A stretch of 61,249 nt of DNA, taken from positions 1 through 61,249 of the forward strand of contig JBIKWM010000018.1 of assembly GCA_044356305.1 (NCBI GenBank), written 5' to 3'. A program made the translations under genes and the position numbers. This document shows, piece by piece, positions 1 through 9,604 of this stretch. The notes beneath the pieces are model-generated. The model saw only the letters and a list, made by a program, of their open reading frames with translations, searched no databases and was not told where the DNA came from. The DNA comes from JBIKWM01 sp044356305 (GTDB lineage Bacteria; Bacteroidota; Bacteroidia; UBA10329). Positions within the stretch are counted from its first letter, which is position 1, and the number at the start of each line of letters is the position of its first letter.

Positions 1-115
1 CGGTCTCGCCACGAGAATCCTCTCAAAATTGGCCGCAATGACCATGATTCAACTTGATAATGCACTGAGCGGAAGACCATTAGGCCAAATCAAAAATGTT
101 CGCTTCGCCCAATAG

Positions 116-319
116 CACAACGGGTTACAATTAGTCGAAATATTTCCGCAATCAGAATTTTCATCTTTCGCAATACGACAAGACACAGTACAGAGAAAGG
201 TTTATGTATACCCGTACGTCCTAAATGAGGAATTACTTCTCTATGATTTTTCGCTTCAACCCGGTGACTATTTTCATAAGAATGATGGTTGGTATTATAT
301 TGAAAACTGCATAGAAGTC
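116..319 (+). pseudogene. Coding-like upstream extension of the 320-850 gene
   Basis: The frame of the gene starting at 320 is open upstream to a TAG at 113-115 and contains no ATG, GTG or TTG. The translated stretch still reads like a secreted Bacteroidota protein, with the phrases RKVYVYP and LLLYDFSLQPGDYF that are typical of the domain preceding T9SS tails. The same frame is also open from base 2 to that TAG. I infer a gene inactivated by an in-frame stop or an upstream frameshift, or 5' truncated; a sequencing error cannot be excluded. Confidence 0.45.
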
Positions 320-850
320 ATGATTGATTCTATGAAATTGGACTCGATTTCTTTTATGATTCAGAATCCTACGAGCGGAAATTACTTTAATTACGGCAAT
401 AGAGCCTTTTGTTTTAGTTCGACATGGTATTCAGTAGTTTGGGTTGAAGGAATAGGTAGCACAGCTTCACTTGTCAACCCAATGGGTGGATACGCAGAAT
501 TCAGTAGTAGCCAACTTATTGGATTCTGTTCTGGCGACACTGCATGGGCACCCTTTAACGAAACGGATTGCGACCTTTTGGTCAATGTTCCTCTATCCAG
601 CACTTTGGCTAGTTCAGAATGGTATTGGAACGGCAATGGGCTTGTTTTCAAATCAATTCCTTTTTGGCAAGTTAGATCCGTTTTAATGGTCAACATGCTG
701 GGCGAAACCAAGTACACAGATTTGAATGAAATATCGGAGACTGCCTTCGTTGCCTGGCCATCAGACCATGTTCAAGCTGGAGTTTGGGCGGCCATTGTCC
801 AATATGTCGATGGTACTCTTGAAATCCAAAAGGTGTACATCCCAAATTGA
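320..850 (+). CDS. Remnant of a T9SS-type secreted protein (C-terminal part)
   Basis: From the only in-frame ATG this gives 176 residues. There is no signal peptide, which fits loss of the N-terminus. The last 55 residues resemble a diverged T9SS type A sorting domain: VLMVNMLGETKY (the usual v.d.lGr.v pattern), then AGVWAAIVQYVDG and a KVYIPN end. Six Cys residues lie in the first two thirds. Base composition is clearly AT-richer than the rest of the window, suggesting an accessory or recently acquired gene. No enzymatic domain was recognised. Confidence 0.5.
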   Translation: MIDSMKLDSISFMIQNPTSGNYFNYGNRAFCFSSTWYSVVWVEGIGSTASLVNPMGGYAEFSSSQLIGFCSGDTAWAPFNETDCDLLVNVPLSSTLASSEWYWNGNGLVFKSIPFWQVRSVLMVNMLGETKYTDLNEISETAFVAWPSDHVQAGVWAAIVQYVDGTLEIQKVYIPN

Positions 851-1177
851 ATTGACATGGAAAAAGCAATAATTCCCCGCCTGTACAAGAACAGAACGTT
901 CGGGCGGGTCGACACTCACCCTTCGATACGCGCGGAAGACCGCGCACTCAGGGTGACGCAGCTATAGACTATCGACCGTGGACAATTGACTAAGTCCCAC
1001 GCGAGCTCAAGAATATCTGGCACAACTGCGGGGAATCACCTTCCAGATGCCGCAGAGCATGGCCCTGACCTGTGCCCATCGGGTTATCAACAACGGGCGG
1101 GCAATGTTGGCCCGATGTGTGTGTCAGCGGGGCCCATCGGGTGCTGAGATTCGCTGCCTGTAAGTCATTCCATCAGG
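851..1177. other. Intergenic region with a REP-like hairpin
   Basis: This 327-bp gap has no convincing gene. Its only clear structure is the inverted repeat at 916-956, listed separately. Composition changes here from AT-rich (left) to GC-rich (right), marking the edge of the accessory segment. Confidence 0.6.
916..956. repeat. Two-stem inverted repeat (REP-like)
   Basis: The outer arms TCACCCT (916-922) and AGGGTGA (950-956) are perfect complements. Nested inside are GCGCGG (930-935) and CCGCGC (940-945) with loop AAGA. The structure lacks a T-run, so it looks more like a dispersed palindromic element than a terminator. Whether it recurs in the genome cannot be tested from one window. Confidence 0.6.
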
Positions 1178-3154
1178 ATGAGAACAATACTCACTGTCCT
1201 ATTGCTGCTGTCGGCCGTGGCCCACGCCACAGCGCAGGACGAGGAAGGGTGTACCCTACCGGCCAACAAGAAGGCCGACAAACTGTACGAGAAGGCCCTG
1301 GGCACCAAGGCCACCAGCGAGAGGCGCGAGGTGCTGAAAGAGGTGGTAGAGGCCGAGCCTGACCACTATGCAGCCCTGGCCGACCTGATACTGATAGATG
1401 TGCGCAAGGCCGAGAAGAGCCTGACGGCCGATTACCGCTTTGCCGAGGAGAAGCTGCGCAGGGTGGACGGGCTGTGCCCCACGTATCACCCGTACATCAC
1501 CTTCTACCTGGGCAATCTGGCCTTTATGAGAAAGGACTACAAGCAGGCCATGGCGTATTACGACCGTTTCCTCAAGTTCGATGTGCTGGACCCCGCCAAG
1601 GCACCCAAGGACCACGAGCTGCGCATCAGCGAGGCCCAGGCCGGATATAACCAGGCCAAGCTGCTCGATGAGCTGTACACCCGGCCGGTGCCCATGGAGC
1701 TGAGCGTGGTGAAGGACCTGTGCACCCGCGACCAGGAGTATCTGGGCATCCTGTCGCCTGATGGCGAGATGTGCCTGTTCATACGCGGCTACCAGAAGCA
1801 GAGCCGCAACGAGCTCACTCCACGGCAGGTGGAGGAGTTCACCCTGGCCAACAGAAAGCCCGATGGCACCTTCGACAAGGGCAAGGCCATGCCGCCACCC
1901 TTTAACCTGACCGAGAATGTGGGCAGCGCCACCCTGACCATCGACAACCGCAGGATGTTCCTCACCATCTGCGATTTCGATGCCGATGGCTACAAGAACT
2001 GCGACATTTTCATGAGCGAACAGACCGATGGCGAATGGCAGAAACCGAAGAATGTGGGCACAGGGGTGAACGGTAAGAAATCGTTTGAGGGGCAGCCCAC
2101 TGTCACCCCCGATGGCAAGACCCTCTATTTTGTGAGCATCCGCGAGGACGAGATAGGCACCATCAACGATATGGACCTGTATATGAGCCGTCTGGGGGCC
2201 AATGGCGAATGGGGCCCGGCCAGGAACCTGGGCAGGACCATCAACACCAAGGGCAACGAGAAGTCACCGTTCATACACGAGGACAGCCACACGCTCTACT
2301 TCAGCAGCGATGGGCATCCGGGCATCGGCAAGTTCGATATCTACCTGACCCGGCAGGACAGTGCGGGCAAATGGGTGGCCCCGAAGAACATCGGTTACCC
2401 CATCAACACCGAGCATGACGATGTGGGCTTTTTTGTGAGTGTGGACGGCCACACGGCCTTCCTGAGCAGCAACGAGCGCAGCGGGGTAGGGGGCTGGGAC
2501 CTGTTCTCGTTCCCCCTCTACAAAGAGGCCCGGCCCGAAAAGGTGATGTTTGTGCGGGGCGAACTGAAGGACGATAACAACCAGCCCGTGACCGAGGCGC
2601 GCATTGAGCTGAAGAATGTGCGCACACAGGAGGTGCAGCAGTTTGAGGTGAACCATGCCGAGGGCAAGTTCATAGCGGTGATGAACATGAACGATGATGT
2701 GGTGATGACCGTGAAGAAGGACGGGGCGGCATTCAATGCCAGGTACATCTCGAAGGCAGATACCGCTACCCTGAAGACCGCCAAGCTGGAGATGACCGTG
2801 AAGGAGCAGGCCAAGGGTTCGGTGCACAGGTTGGACAACATCAACTTCGGCACCAACTCGGCCGATCTGGCCAGGGAGTCGGAGCACATCCTCCGCGAGT
2901 TCGCGGCCTATCTAAAGGCCAATCCGCAATTGAAAGTGGCCATACACGGCCATACCGACAATGTGGGCGATGACCGGGCCAACCTGCTCCTCTCTGAGAA
3001 CCGGGCCGAGGCGGTGAACCAGTTTCTGGTGAGGCAGGGCATTGAAGGCGCAAGGCTAAGCTATCTGGGCCTGGGCGAATCGAAACCGGTGACCACCAAC
3101 GACACCCCGGCCGGACGGGCACTGAACAGGCGCACCGAGTTCGTGATCCAATAA
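1178..3154 (+). CDS. PorE-like OmpA-family protein (TPR, PD40, CRD, OmpA)
   Basis: A 658-residue exported protein. A signal peptide (1-19, ending ATAQ) precedes a TPR-like helical region (about 30-180), PD40 beta-propeller motifs (about 190-450, repeats such as TPDGKTLYFVS), a carboxypeptidase-regulatory-like segment (about 455-535) and an OmpA C-terminal domain (about 550-658) with HGHTDNVG and LLLSENRAEAV, which carry the Asp and Arg that bind diaminopimelate. This domain order is that of PorE, the peptidoglycan anchor of the type IX secretion system. Other Bacteroidota OmpA/PD40 paralogues share the layout, so PorE itself is inferred. The gene stands alone upstream of dapD. Confidence 0.8.
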   Translation: MRTILTVLLLLSAVAHATAQDEEGCTLPANKKADKLYEKALGTKATSERREVLKEVVEAEPDHYAALADLILIDVRKAEKSLTADYRFAEEKLRRVDGLCPTYHPYITFYLGNLAFMRKDYKQAMAYYDRFLKFDVLDPAKAPKDHELRISEAQAGYNQAKLLDELYTRPVPMELSVVKDLCTRDQEYLGILSPDGEMCLFIRGYQKQSRNELTPRQVEEFTLANRKPDGTFDKGKAMPPPFNLTENVGSATLTIDNRRMFLTICDFDADGYKNCDIFMSEQTDGEWQKPKNVGTGVNGKKSFEGQPTVTPDGKTLYFVSIREDEIGTINDMDLYMSRLGANGEWGPARNLGRTINTKGNEKSPFIHEDSHTLYFSSDGHPGIGKFDIYLTRQDSAGKWVAPKNIGYPINTEHDDVGFFVSVDGHTAFLSSNERSGVGGWDLFSFPLYKEARPEKVMFVRGELKDDNNQPVTEARIELKNVRTQEVQQFEVNHAEGKFIAVMNMNDDVVMTVKKDGAAFNARYISKADTATLKTAKLEMTVKEQAKGSVHRLDNINFGTNSADLARESEHILREFAAYLKANPQLKVAIHGHTDNVGDDRANLLLSENRAEAVNQFLVRQGIEGARLSYLGLGESKPVTTNDTPAGRALNRRTEFVIQ

Positions 3155-3171
3155 CTGCGTCAGCGGCCTCC

Positions 3172-3179
3172 TACCTTCG
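3172..3179 (+). promoter_or_regulatory. -7 element TACCTTCG, leaderless dapD promoter
   Basis: This matches the Bacteroidota -7 consensus TAnnTTTG with C for the third T. Only 4 nt separate it from the ATG at 3184, so transcription should start at or within a base or two of the start codon. Confidence 0.55.
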
Positions 3180-3183
3180 CGGC

Positions 3184-4005
3184 ATGAGCACAGCGGGTAC
3201 CAGAGAAGTGATAGAAAAGGTGTGGGCCGACCGGTCGTTGCTCACCGACCACCAGGTTCAGGCCACCATCAGAGAGGTGGTGGAACAGCTGGACAGGGGA
3301 ACCCTCCGCGTGGCCGGACCGACAACCGATGGTTGGCAGGTGAACGAATGGGTGAAGAAGGCCGTGATCCTCTATTTCCCCATCTGCCACATGCAGACTA
3401 TGGAAGTGGGGCCCTTTGAGTTTCACGATAAGATCCCGCTCAAAAAGGGCCATGCGGCCGCGGGCATCCGTGTGGTGCCGCACGCCATTGCGCGCTACGG
3501 CAGCCACATAGAGGCAGGAGCCATCCTTATGCCGAGCTATGTCAACATAGGGGCCTATGTGGGCAGCGGCACCATGGTCGACACGTGGGCCACGGTGGGC
3601 AGTTGCGCTCAGATAGGCCGAAACGTGCACCTGAGCGGTGGCGTGGGCATAGGCGGTGTGCTCGAACCTGTGCAGGCCGCCCCTGTCATCATCGAGGACG
3701 ACTGTTTCATCGGGTCGAGGTGCATAGTGGTGGAAGGGGTACGGGTGTGCCGCGAGGCGGTGCTGGGCGCCAATGTGGTGCTCACGGCCAGCACACGCAT
3801 CATCGATGTCACGGGCCCACAGCCTGTTGAGATGCGCGGCATGGTGCCCGAACGCAGTGTGGTGATACCCGGCACGGTGCCCAAGCATTTCGCTGCCGGC
3901 ACCTACCATGTGCCCTGTGCCCTCATCATAGGCAGGCGCAAGGAGAGCACCGACCGCAAGACCTCGCTCAACGATGCCCTGCGCGAACACAGCGTGGCTG
4001 TCTGA
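3184..4005 (+). CDS. dapD: 2,3,4,5-tetrahydropyridine-2,6-dicarboxylate N-succinyltransferase
   Basis: DapD transfers succinyl from succinyl-CoA to tetrahydrodipicolinate in the succinylase branch of lysine and meso-diaminopimelate synthesis (cytosol). The 273 residues match the family length. After a helical N-terminal domain (about 1-100) comes a hexapeptide left-handed beta-helix (about 100-230), with the family signatures MVDTWATVGSCAQIGRNVHL and IEDDCFIGSRC. The start is fixed by the -7 element 4 nt upstream. A glycosyltransferase gene follows after 6 bp, so the two are probably cotranscribed. Confidence 0.95.
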   Translation: MSTAGTREVIEKVWADRSLLTDHQVQATIREVVEQLDRGTLRVAGPTTDGWQVNEWVKKAVILYFPICHMQTMEVGPFEFHDKIPLKKGHAAAGIRVVPHAIARYGSHIEAGAILMPSYVNIGAYVGSGTMVDTWATVGSCAQIGRNVHLSGGVGIGGVLEPVQAAPVIIEDDCFIGSRCIVVEGVRVCREAVLGANVVLTASTRIIDVTGPQPVEMRGMVPERSVVIPGTVPKHFAAGTYHVPCALIIGRRKESTDRKTSLNDALREHSVAV

Positions 4006-4011
4006 CCCCGT

Positions 4012-5001
4012 ATGAAGCGCGTACTGGTGGCCCAGACCGCATTTCTGGGCGATTGCGTGTTGGCCACTTCGCTGCTCGAGGCCATCCATGGCGAACACCC
4101 CGATTGGCACATAGATGTGCTGGTGCGCAAGGGCTGCGAGGGCCTGTTTGTGGGGCACCCGTATGTGGGCAAGGTGCTTGTGTGGGACAAGGCCCGCGAC
4201 AAATACAGAGGGCTTTTCGGGTTGATCAGGGAGATCAGGGCCAATAGGTACCAAATCGTGCTGCAGGCCCAGCGGTTCCTCTCGGGCAGTATCGGTCTGA
4301 TATTGAGCGGGGCTGAACATAAGGTGGGATATGCCTCTGCACCGCTCTCGTGGCTATTCACCCATCGCGCAGCCCATATCATGAAAAAGGACTGGCACGA
4401 GGTGGACAGGCTGTTCGGGCTCTGGAGGCCGTTCTCAGTGCAGGCACAGGCATCGCGGCCAAGGCTCTATCCCACAGATGGGCATCAGACCGCAGCGGCC
4501 GTATATGCCGATAGGCCCTATATCACCATTGCACCGGGGTCGGTGTGGGCCACCAAGCAATGGCCGGTACAGAAATGGATGGAACTCGTACGTCACATCA
4601 ATGGCCGTTACCGTGTGCTGATCATCGGATCAAAGGCCGAACGTGCGTTGGCCCAGCAGATTGTGGCCGGCTGTGCAGGGCTTGATGTGCAGGACATCTG
4701 CGGCACCACCGATCTACTCACCACAGCCGCCATCATGCAAGGGGCGGCCATGAATTACTCCAACGATTCGCTGCCCGTGCACCTCGCATCGGCTGTCAAT
4801 GCACCCATGTGCATGGTCTATTGCAGCACGGTGCCACAGTTCGGTTTCTATCCGCTCAGCGATAGGGCGCACATCATCGAACCCGAACCCATGGACTGCC
4901 GCCCTTGCGGCCTGCATGGGCACAGGTCGTGTCCAAAGGGGCATTTCAGATGCGGCACAACCATCGATGCACGATCTTTGGCACACGCGCTGGGGCCCTG
5001 A
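4012..5001 (+). CDS. Glycosyltransferase family 9 (heptosyltransferase-like)
   Basis: At 329 residues this matches GT9 enzymes such as WaaF, which add ADP-heptose to the lipopolysaccharide core on the inner face of the cytoplasmic membrane. Visible family features are the N-terminal QTAFLGDCVLAT loop, the sugar-nucleotide site APGSVWATKQWP (about 167-178), the SNDSLPVHLASA motif (about 244-255) and a C-terminal Cys-rich end (CRPCGLHGHRSC) common in Bacteroidota members. The exact sugar cannot be read from sequence. Confidence 0.9.
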   Translation: MKRVLVAQTAFLGDCVLATSLLEAIHGEHPDWHIDVLVRKGCEGLFVGHPYVGKVLVWDKARDKYRGLFGLIREIRANRYQIVLQAQRFLSGSIGLILSGAEHKVGYASAPLSWLFTHRAAHIMKKDWHEVDRLFGLWRPFSVQAQASRPRLYPTDGHQTAAAVYADRPYITIAPGSVWATKQWPVQKWMELVRHINGRYRVLIIGSKAERALAQQIVAGCAGLDVQDICGTTDLLTTAAIMQGAAMNYSNDSLPVHLASAVNAPMCMVYCSTVPQFGFYPLSDRAHIIEPEPMDCRPCGLHGHRSCPKGHFRCGTTIDARSLAHALGP

Positions 5002-5148
5002 TGTGATAGCGATCTATCCGAAAAAGCCCTTTGTCGATCTTGAAAATGGAGCGTAGCCAGTTGGACGTATTGAAGTACAGTCACTCACCTTACCGACTCC
5101 TTTCCGAGCCTGCCCCGACTGTTATAAAAATCGATAATTACCCAACGG

Positions 5149-7407
5149 GTGCCACGTAGGAACCGCCTCATATTCTACCTGATAGCGCTGAGTGTGTTCT
5201 CAGTGCTCCTGTATCTGCTGATGCAGTTCGGCACTGTGCTCAATGCCGGTCGCAACATTGTGCATGCCGATGACCCCCATTCCCTACACGAGGTGTTCGG
5301 CTCGCTAGCACACAACCTCACACATCCGCTGGCGCTGCTGCTGGCCCAGATCATAGCCATCATCGCAGTGGCGCGCCTGTTCGCCTGGCTGGCCCGGCTG
5401 TTGGGTCAGCCCACGGTGATAGGTGAGATCGTGGCCGGCATAGTGCTGGGCCCATCGCTCATCGGTTCCATGCTGCCGCAGTTGAATGAGTTCCTTTTCC
5501 CAGCCGCATCATTGGGCAACCTACAGGTGGTGAGCCAGCTCGGACTCATCCTGTTCATGTTCGTGGTGGGCATGGAGCTCGATCTGCGCGAGCTGGGACA
5601 AAAGGCCCGCAACGCGGTGGTCATCAGCCACTCGGGCATCATGTTGCCTTTTCTGGGCGGAGCGGCCCTTGCATATGTGCTTTTTGAGCGGTTCGCACCT
5701 GCTGGGGTGCAGTTTCTCAGTTTTGCACTGTTCATGGGCATTGCCATGAGCATCACCGCATTTCCGGTGCTGGCCCGTATTGTTCAGGAACGCGGCCTGC
5801 ACCGCACTCCGGTGGGTGCGGCCGTCATCACCTGTGCCGCTGCCGATGACCTTACCGCGTGGTGCCTTTTGGCCGTGGTCATTGCCATTGTCAAGGCCGG
5901 AACCCTCATCAGTGCCATCCCGGTCATTGTGCTGACGGTCATCTATATGGTCGTGATGCTCAAGCTGGTGCGCCCGTTTCTGCGCAGGTTGGGCGAGTTG
6001 AACGCTTCGCGCGAAAAACTCAACCGGCCCATGGTGGCGCTCTTTTTCATGGTCCTCATCCTTTCGGCATATATCACAGAGGTCATCGGTATCCATGCGC
6101 TGTACGGTGCTTTCATGGCAGGTGCCATGATGCCCGACAACACCCGGTTCCGCAACATTTTTATCGAGAAGGTTGAGGATGTGGCCCTTGTGCTGCTGTT
6201 GCCGCTTTTCTTCGTTTTCACCGGCCTGCGCACCCAGATAGGGCTCATTGACAGCCCTGAACTGTGGCTCACAGCGGCCACCATCATTGCGGTGGCGGTG
6301 GCGGGCAAGAGCCTGGGTGCATCGCTGGCCGCACGTTACATCGGTCACCGGTGGAAAGACAGCCTGCTCATAGGTGCCCTCATGAACACCCGGGGCCTGA
6401 TGGAGCTTGTGGTGCTCAACATCGGCTACGACCTTGGGGTCATTTCCCCCGAGCTTTTTGCCATGATGGTGATCATGGCCCTTGTCACCACCTTCATGAC
6501 CGGTCCGGCCATCAGCCTCATCTTGTGGTTGTTCCGTGGTCAGGAAAGACCTGTGGCCGAGGAGATAAGGGGGCCGCAGAGGTTCAATGTCCTTTTCTCC
6601 TTTGCCAATCCGCGCACTACCAGGCCGCTGCTGCGCATGGCATCGGCATTCACCGAATCGCGACCGGGCCAGGAGTGCATCACTGCCTTGCACCTGATGC
6701 CCAGCCGCGAGCTGCACCAGGCCAATGAGGAGGAGTATGAGCGCGAGAGTTTCGGCCCGGTGGTGGCCGAGGCCAAGAACCTCGGCATCTCTGTCACATC
6801 GCTGTTCAAGCAGTCATCCAACATTGATGTTGACATAGCTGAACTGGCCAACAACGGCAACTTCGACCTCATGGTGATCGGTATGGGTCAGAGCATCTAT
6901 GAGGGGACGCTATTGGGCCGGGTGCTCGGTTTCACGGCACGTGCCATCAATCCCGCGGGGCTCATTGACCGCCTCACCGGCCGCGACAATGCAGCCTCAG
7001 AGGCCCCGCTCGATACGCGCACACGTACACTGTTGGCCCGCTGCCGCATACCAATCGGGGTGATGATTGACAAAGGACTAACCGGTGTGCGCCATGTTCT
7101 TATTCCGTTGATGAGCGATGATGATGCTGCGCTGGCACAGTATGCCATCCGCCTTATGGACCATGCCGGGGCCGAGGTGGTGTTTGCCCTGCCCAACCGG
7201 CCCGGTCTCGGTCTGACCGCGGTGGTTGAACAGGTTCGGGGCATCATGCCCGAGCGGGTGTCATCCATCGGTCTGTCCACCATCAGCGAGGACCTGCTGG
7301 CCAGGCATGACCTGATCGTGCTCAGCCTCTCAGGTTGGACCAAACTGGTTAACAGCGGTGGCTCGTGGCTCAGTCATGCGCCTACCACGCTCATCATCCG
7401 ATGTTGA
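5149..7407 (+). CDS. CPA2-family cation:proton antiporter with C-terminal USP-like region
   Basis: A 752-residue integral membrane protein. The first hydrophobic helix (8-26) is followed by about 12 further membrane segments of the Na+/H+ exchanger domain (about 65-455), with QPTVIGEIVAGIVLGPS and a conserved Asp pair in AADDLTAW. The last 280 residues are soluble and resemble tandem universal-stress-protein domains, as in cyanobacterial and Bacteroidota Kef/NhaS-type antiporters. It probably exchanges K+ or Na+ for H+. The start is GTG at 5149, the first usable codon after an in-frame stop at 5125. Its end overlaps the mnmD start. Confidence 0.88.
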   Translation: MPRRNRLIFYLIALSVFSVLLYLLMQFGTVLNAGRNIVHADDPHSLHEVFGSLAHNLTHPLALLLAQIIAIIAVARLFAWLARLLGQPTVIGEIVAGIVLGPSLIGSMLPQLNEFLFPAASLGNLQVVSQLGLILFMFVVGMELDLRELGQKARNAVVISHSGIMLPFLGGAALAYVLFERFAPAGVQFLSFALFMGIAMSITAFPVLARIVQERGLHRTPVGAAVITCAAADDLTAWCLLAVVIAIVKAGTLISAIPVIVLTVIYMVVMLKLVRPFLRRLGELNASREKLNRPMVALFFMVLILSAYITEVIGIHALYGAFMAGAMMPDNTRFRNIFIEKVEDVALVLLLPLFFVFTGLRTQIGLIDSPELWLTAATIIAVAVAGKSLGASLAARYIGHRWKDSLLIGALMNTRGLMELVVLNIGYDLGVISPELFAMMVIMALVTTFMTGPAISLILWLFRGQERPVAEEIRGPQRFNVLFSFANPRTTRPLLRMASAFTESRPGQECITALHLMPSRELHQANEEEYERESFGPVVAEAKNLGISVTSLFKQSSNIDVDIAELANNGNFDLMVIGMGQSIYEGTLLGRVLGFTARAINPAGLIDRLTGRDNAASEAPLDTRTRTLLARCRIPIGVMIDKGLTGVRHVLIPLMSDDDAALAQYAIRLMDHAGAEVVFALPNRPGLGLTAVVEQVRGIMPERVSSIGLSTISEDLLARHDLIVLSLSGWTKLVNSGGSWLSHAPTTLIIRC

Positions 7408-8138
7408 GTTCACCGCCACGCCATGTGGTGGAGCTCACGGCCGATGGCAGCCTCACCGTGCGCGACATGCAGTTGGGCTGCACATTCCATAGCCGCCACG
7501 GTGCATTGGCCGAGACCATGCACGTGTTCATCGAGGCCGGCCTAAGGCATTGGATAACATCGCATGACATGAGCGTTCCCTCAGATTCCCCGATAAAAGG
7601 AGAAGGGGAGGTGAATCAATCTGAGCAATTGAAAATCAGGATACTTGAGGTAGGCTTCGGGTCTGGTCTCAATGTGGCCGCCACCTTCGCTTCATTTCCA
7701 GCTACTCCCATCCATTTCACCACCCTTGAGCGGTTCCCTTTAGGCGATGAGGCCCAAAAAGCGGTGGTGGAATGCGCCCCTGAGCCGTTACGCAGGCCTT
7801 TGGCCGATATGCTCCGTTGCGATTGGGGATCAGATCAGTTGATCTCATCATCCTTCACTCTCAAAAAGATGGAGGCCGATCTATTGACCATCCATGGTGA
7901 GCTGCCGTTCGATGTCTGCTACTTCGATGCCTTTGCCCCTGCCGCTCAGCCCGAGCTTTGGACCGTTGAGGTTTTTCAGAGGCTGCTTACCTGGGCCCTT
8001 CCCGGGGCCGTGTTGGTCACCTATTGCAGCAAGGGCGATGTGCGCAGGGCCATGCTGGCGGCAGGTTGGACCGTGCAGAAATGGCCCGGACCTAAAGGGA
8101 AGCGCGAGATGCTGAGGGCCGTGAGGCACGGTGCCTGA
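7401..8138 (+). CDS. mnmD: tRNA 5-methylaminomethyl-2-thiouridine methyltransferase
   Basis: MnmD methylates the wobble uridine of certain tRNAs in the final step of mnm5s2U synthesis. This 245-residue protein has the DUF752 features SRHGALAETMHVFIEAGL, the SAM-binding EVGFGSGLN and YFDAFAPAAQPELW followed by a late GAVLVTYCSKG strand. It lacks the MnmC oxidase domain, as usual in Bacteroidota. I chose the ATG at 7401, which overlaps the antiporter stop (7405-7407); an upstream in-frame GTG at 7365 is less likely. Confidence 0.9.
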   Translation: MLSSPPRHVVELTADGSLTVRDMQLGCTFHSRHGALAETMHVFIEAGLRHWITSHDMSVPSDSPIKGEGEVNQSEQLKIRILEVGFGSGLNVAATFASFPATPIHFTTLERFPLGDEAQKAVVECAPEPLRRPLADMLRCDWGSDQLISSSFTLKKMEADLLTIHGELPFDVCYFDAFAPAAQPELWTVEVFQRLLTWALPGAVLVTYCSKGDVRRAMLAAGWTVQKWPGPKGKREMLRAVRHGA

Positions 8139-8171
8139 TGCTTGCCATCTTCGCACTTTCAATCGCGAACC

Positions 8172-9011
8172 ATGCAACTGCACACCATCGACACCGGATT
8201 CTTCAAACTTGATGGCGGGGCCATGTTCGGAGTGGTGCCTAAGAGCCTGTGGCAGCGCACCAATCCGGCCGATGAGGCCAACCTTTGCACCTGGGCCATG
8301 CGCTGTCTGCTGGTGGAGGATGGCGACCGCCTGATCCTGATAGACAATGGTATCGGGACTAAACAGGACGCCAAGTTCCTGGGCCATTATCATCTGCATG
8401 GCGAGTCGGACCTTGAGGGCAGTCTGCGTGCCAAGGGTTTCGGGCCTGGCGATGTGACCGATGTTTTCCTCACCCATCTGCACTTCGACCACTGCGGGGG
8501 CAGTGTGCGCTGGAATGCCGACCGCACAGGGTTTTCGATGACCTTCCCCAACGCAACCTACTGGAGCAATGAGCGGCATTGGCATTGGGCCACGGTGCCC
8601 AATAGGAGAGAGAAGGCGAGTTTCCTCACCGAGAACATCATGCCCATCCAAGAGAGCGGACATCTGAAGTTCATTAAGGATGAAGGCCAATGGCTGCCCG
8701 GTATCGAGGTGTTCTTCGCCAACGGACATACCGAGGCACAGATGATCCCCATTATCAGCCACAAAGGCCGCAAAGTGGCGTTTATGGCCGATCTGCTTCC
8801 CAGTGTGGGCCATTTCCCATTGCCTTATGTGATGGGGTACGACACCCGTCCGCTGCTGACCTTGGAGGAAAAGGAGCGTTTTCTGAACCGCGCTGTGGCC
8901 GAGGATATGGTCCTGTTTTTTGAGCACGACCCGGTCAACGAGTGCAGTTCAGTGGAGCTCACCGATAAAGGGGTTCGTTCCGGAGCAACTTTCAAACTTT
9001 CTGAACTGTGA
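8172..9011 (+). CDS. MBL-fold metallo-hydrolase
   Basis: A 279-residue metallo-beta-lactamase-fold protein with the metal-binding motif THLHFDHCGG (H-x-H-x-D-H), a later His in FANGHTEAQM and Asp in AFMADLLPS. It resembles the quorum-quenching lactonase/YtnP-like branch, but the substrate is unknown. The start at 8172 (MQLHTIDTGFFK) aligns with the family N-terminus; an in-frame ATG at 8142 would add 10 poorly conserved residues. Its stop overlaps the GTG of tag. Confidence 0.85.
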   Translation: MQLHTIDTGFFKLDGGAMFGVVPKSLWQRTNPADEANLCTWAMRCLLVEDGDRLILIDNGIGTKQDAKFLGHYHLHGESDLEGSLRAKGFGPGDVTDVFLTHLHFDHCGGSVRWNADRTGFSMTFPNATYWSNERHWHWATVPNRREKASFLTENIMPIQESGHLKFIKDEGQWLPGIEVFFANGHTEAQMIPIISHKGRKVAFMADLLPSVGHFPLPYVMGYDTRPLLTLEEKERFLNRAVAEDMVLFFEHDPVNECSSVELTDKGVRSGATFKLSEL

Positions 9012-9592
9012 GTGAAGTATCCCAGTCAGGTCGCTGCCCTTGGTGCGGCACCGATCCGCTCTATGTGCGCTACCATGACGAGGAATGGGGTGTACCGGTA
9101 CATGACGACCAGATGCTGTTCGAGTTCCTTACGCTTGAGACCTTCCAGGCCGGACTGAGTTGGATAACCGTGCTGCGCAAACGCGAGAACTTCCGCATGG
9201 CTTTCGCAGGTTTCGATGTGGGACGCGTGGCAGCATTCTCTGAGCACGATGTGGAGCGCCTCATGACCGATGCCGGAATTATCCGCAATGGGGCCAAGAT
9301 CCGCGCAGCCATCAGCAATGCTCAGGCGTTCATGGCCGTGCAGAAGGAGTTCGGCACTTTCGACCGGTATATATGGGGCTTTGTGGACGGGAGGCCTATC
9401 AACAATCAACACAGAGAGCTGAGGGACCTGCCCGCCCGTACCGAACTATCAGACCGCATAAGCGCGGATCTGAAGAAGCGTGGGTTCAAATTCGTGGGCA
9501 GCACCGTGGTGTATGCTCACATGCAGGCGACAGGCATGGTCAATGATCACCTCATCGGCTGCCCACGGCATGCGCAGGTGCAAATGGCCTGA
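9008..9592 (+). CDS. tag: DNA-3-methyladenine glycosylase I
   Basis: Tag removes 3-methyladenine from alkylated DNA to start base excision repair. The 194 residues include the N-terminal RCPWCGTDPLY, YHDEEWGVPVHDD, the base-pocket region QAGLSWITVLRKRENF and a C-terminal zinc-site segment with His and Cys (NDHLIGCPRH). The GTG start at 9008 overlaps the preceding TGA (GTGA), indicating translational coupling to the MBL-hydrolase gene. Confidence 0.95.
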   Translation: MSEVSQSGRCPWCGTDPLYVRYHDEEWGVPVHDDQMLFEFLTLETFQAGLSWITVLRKRENFRMAFAGFDVGRVAAFSEHDVERLMTDAGIIRNGAKIRAAISNAQAFMAVQKEFGTFDRYIWGFVDGRPINNQHRELRDLPARTELSDRISADLKKRGFKFVGSTVVYAHMQATGMVNDHLIGCPRHAQVQMA

Positions 9593-9604
9593 ACTACTGT
9601 CAGT

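Noticed and set aside
5521..6717. A 398-residue minus-strand frame within the antiporter gene
   Set aside because: Its His/Gln/Gly-rich low-complexity translation has no membrane or domain pattern. The plus strand encodes a well-supported transporter.
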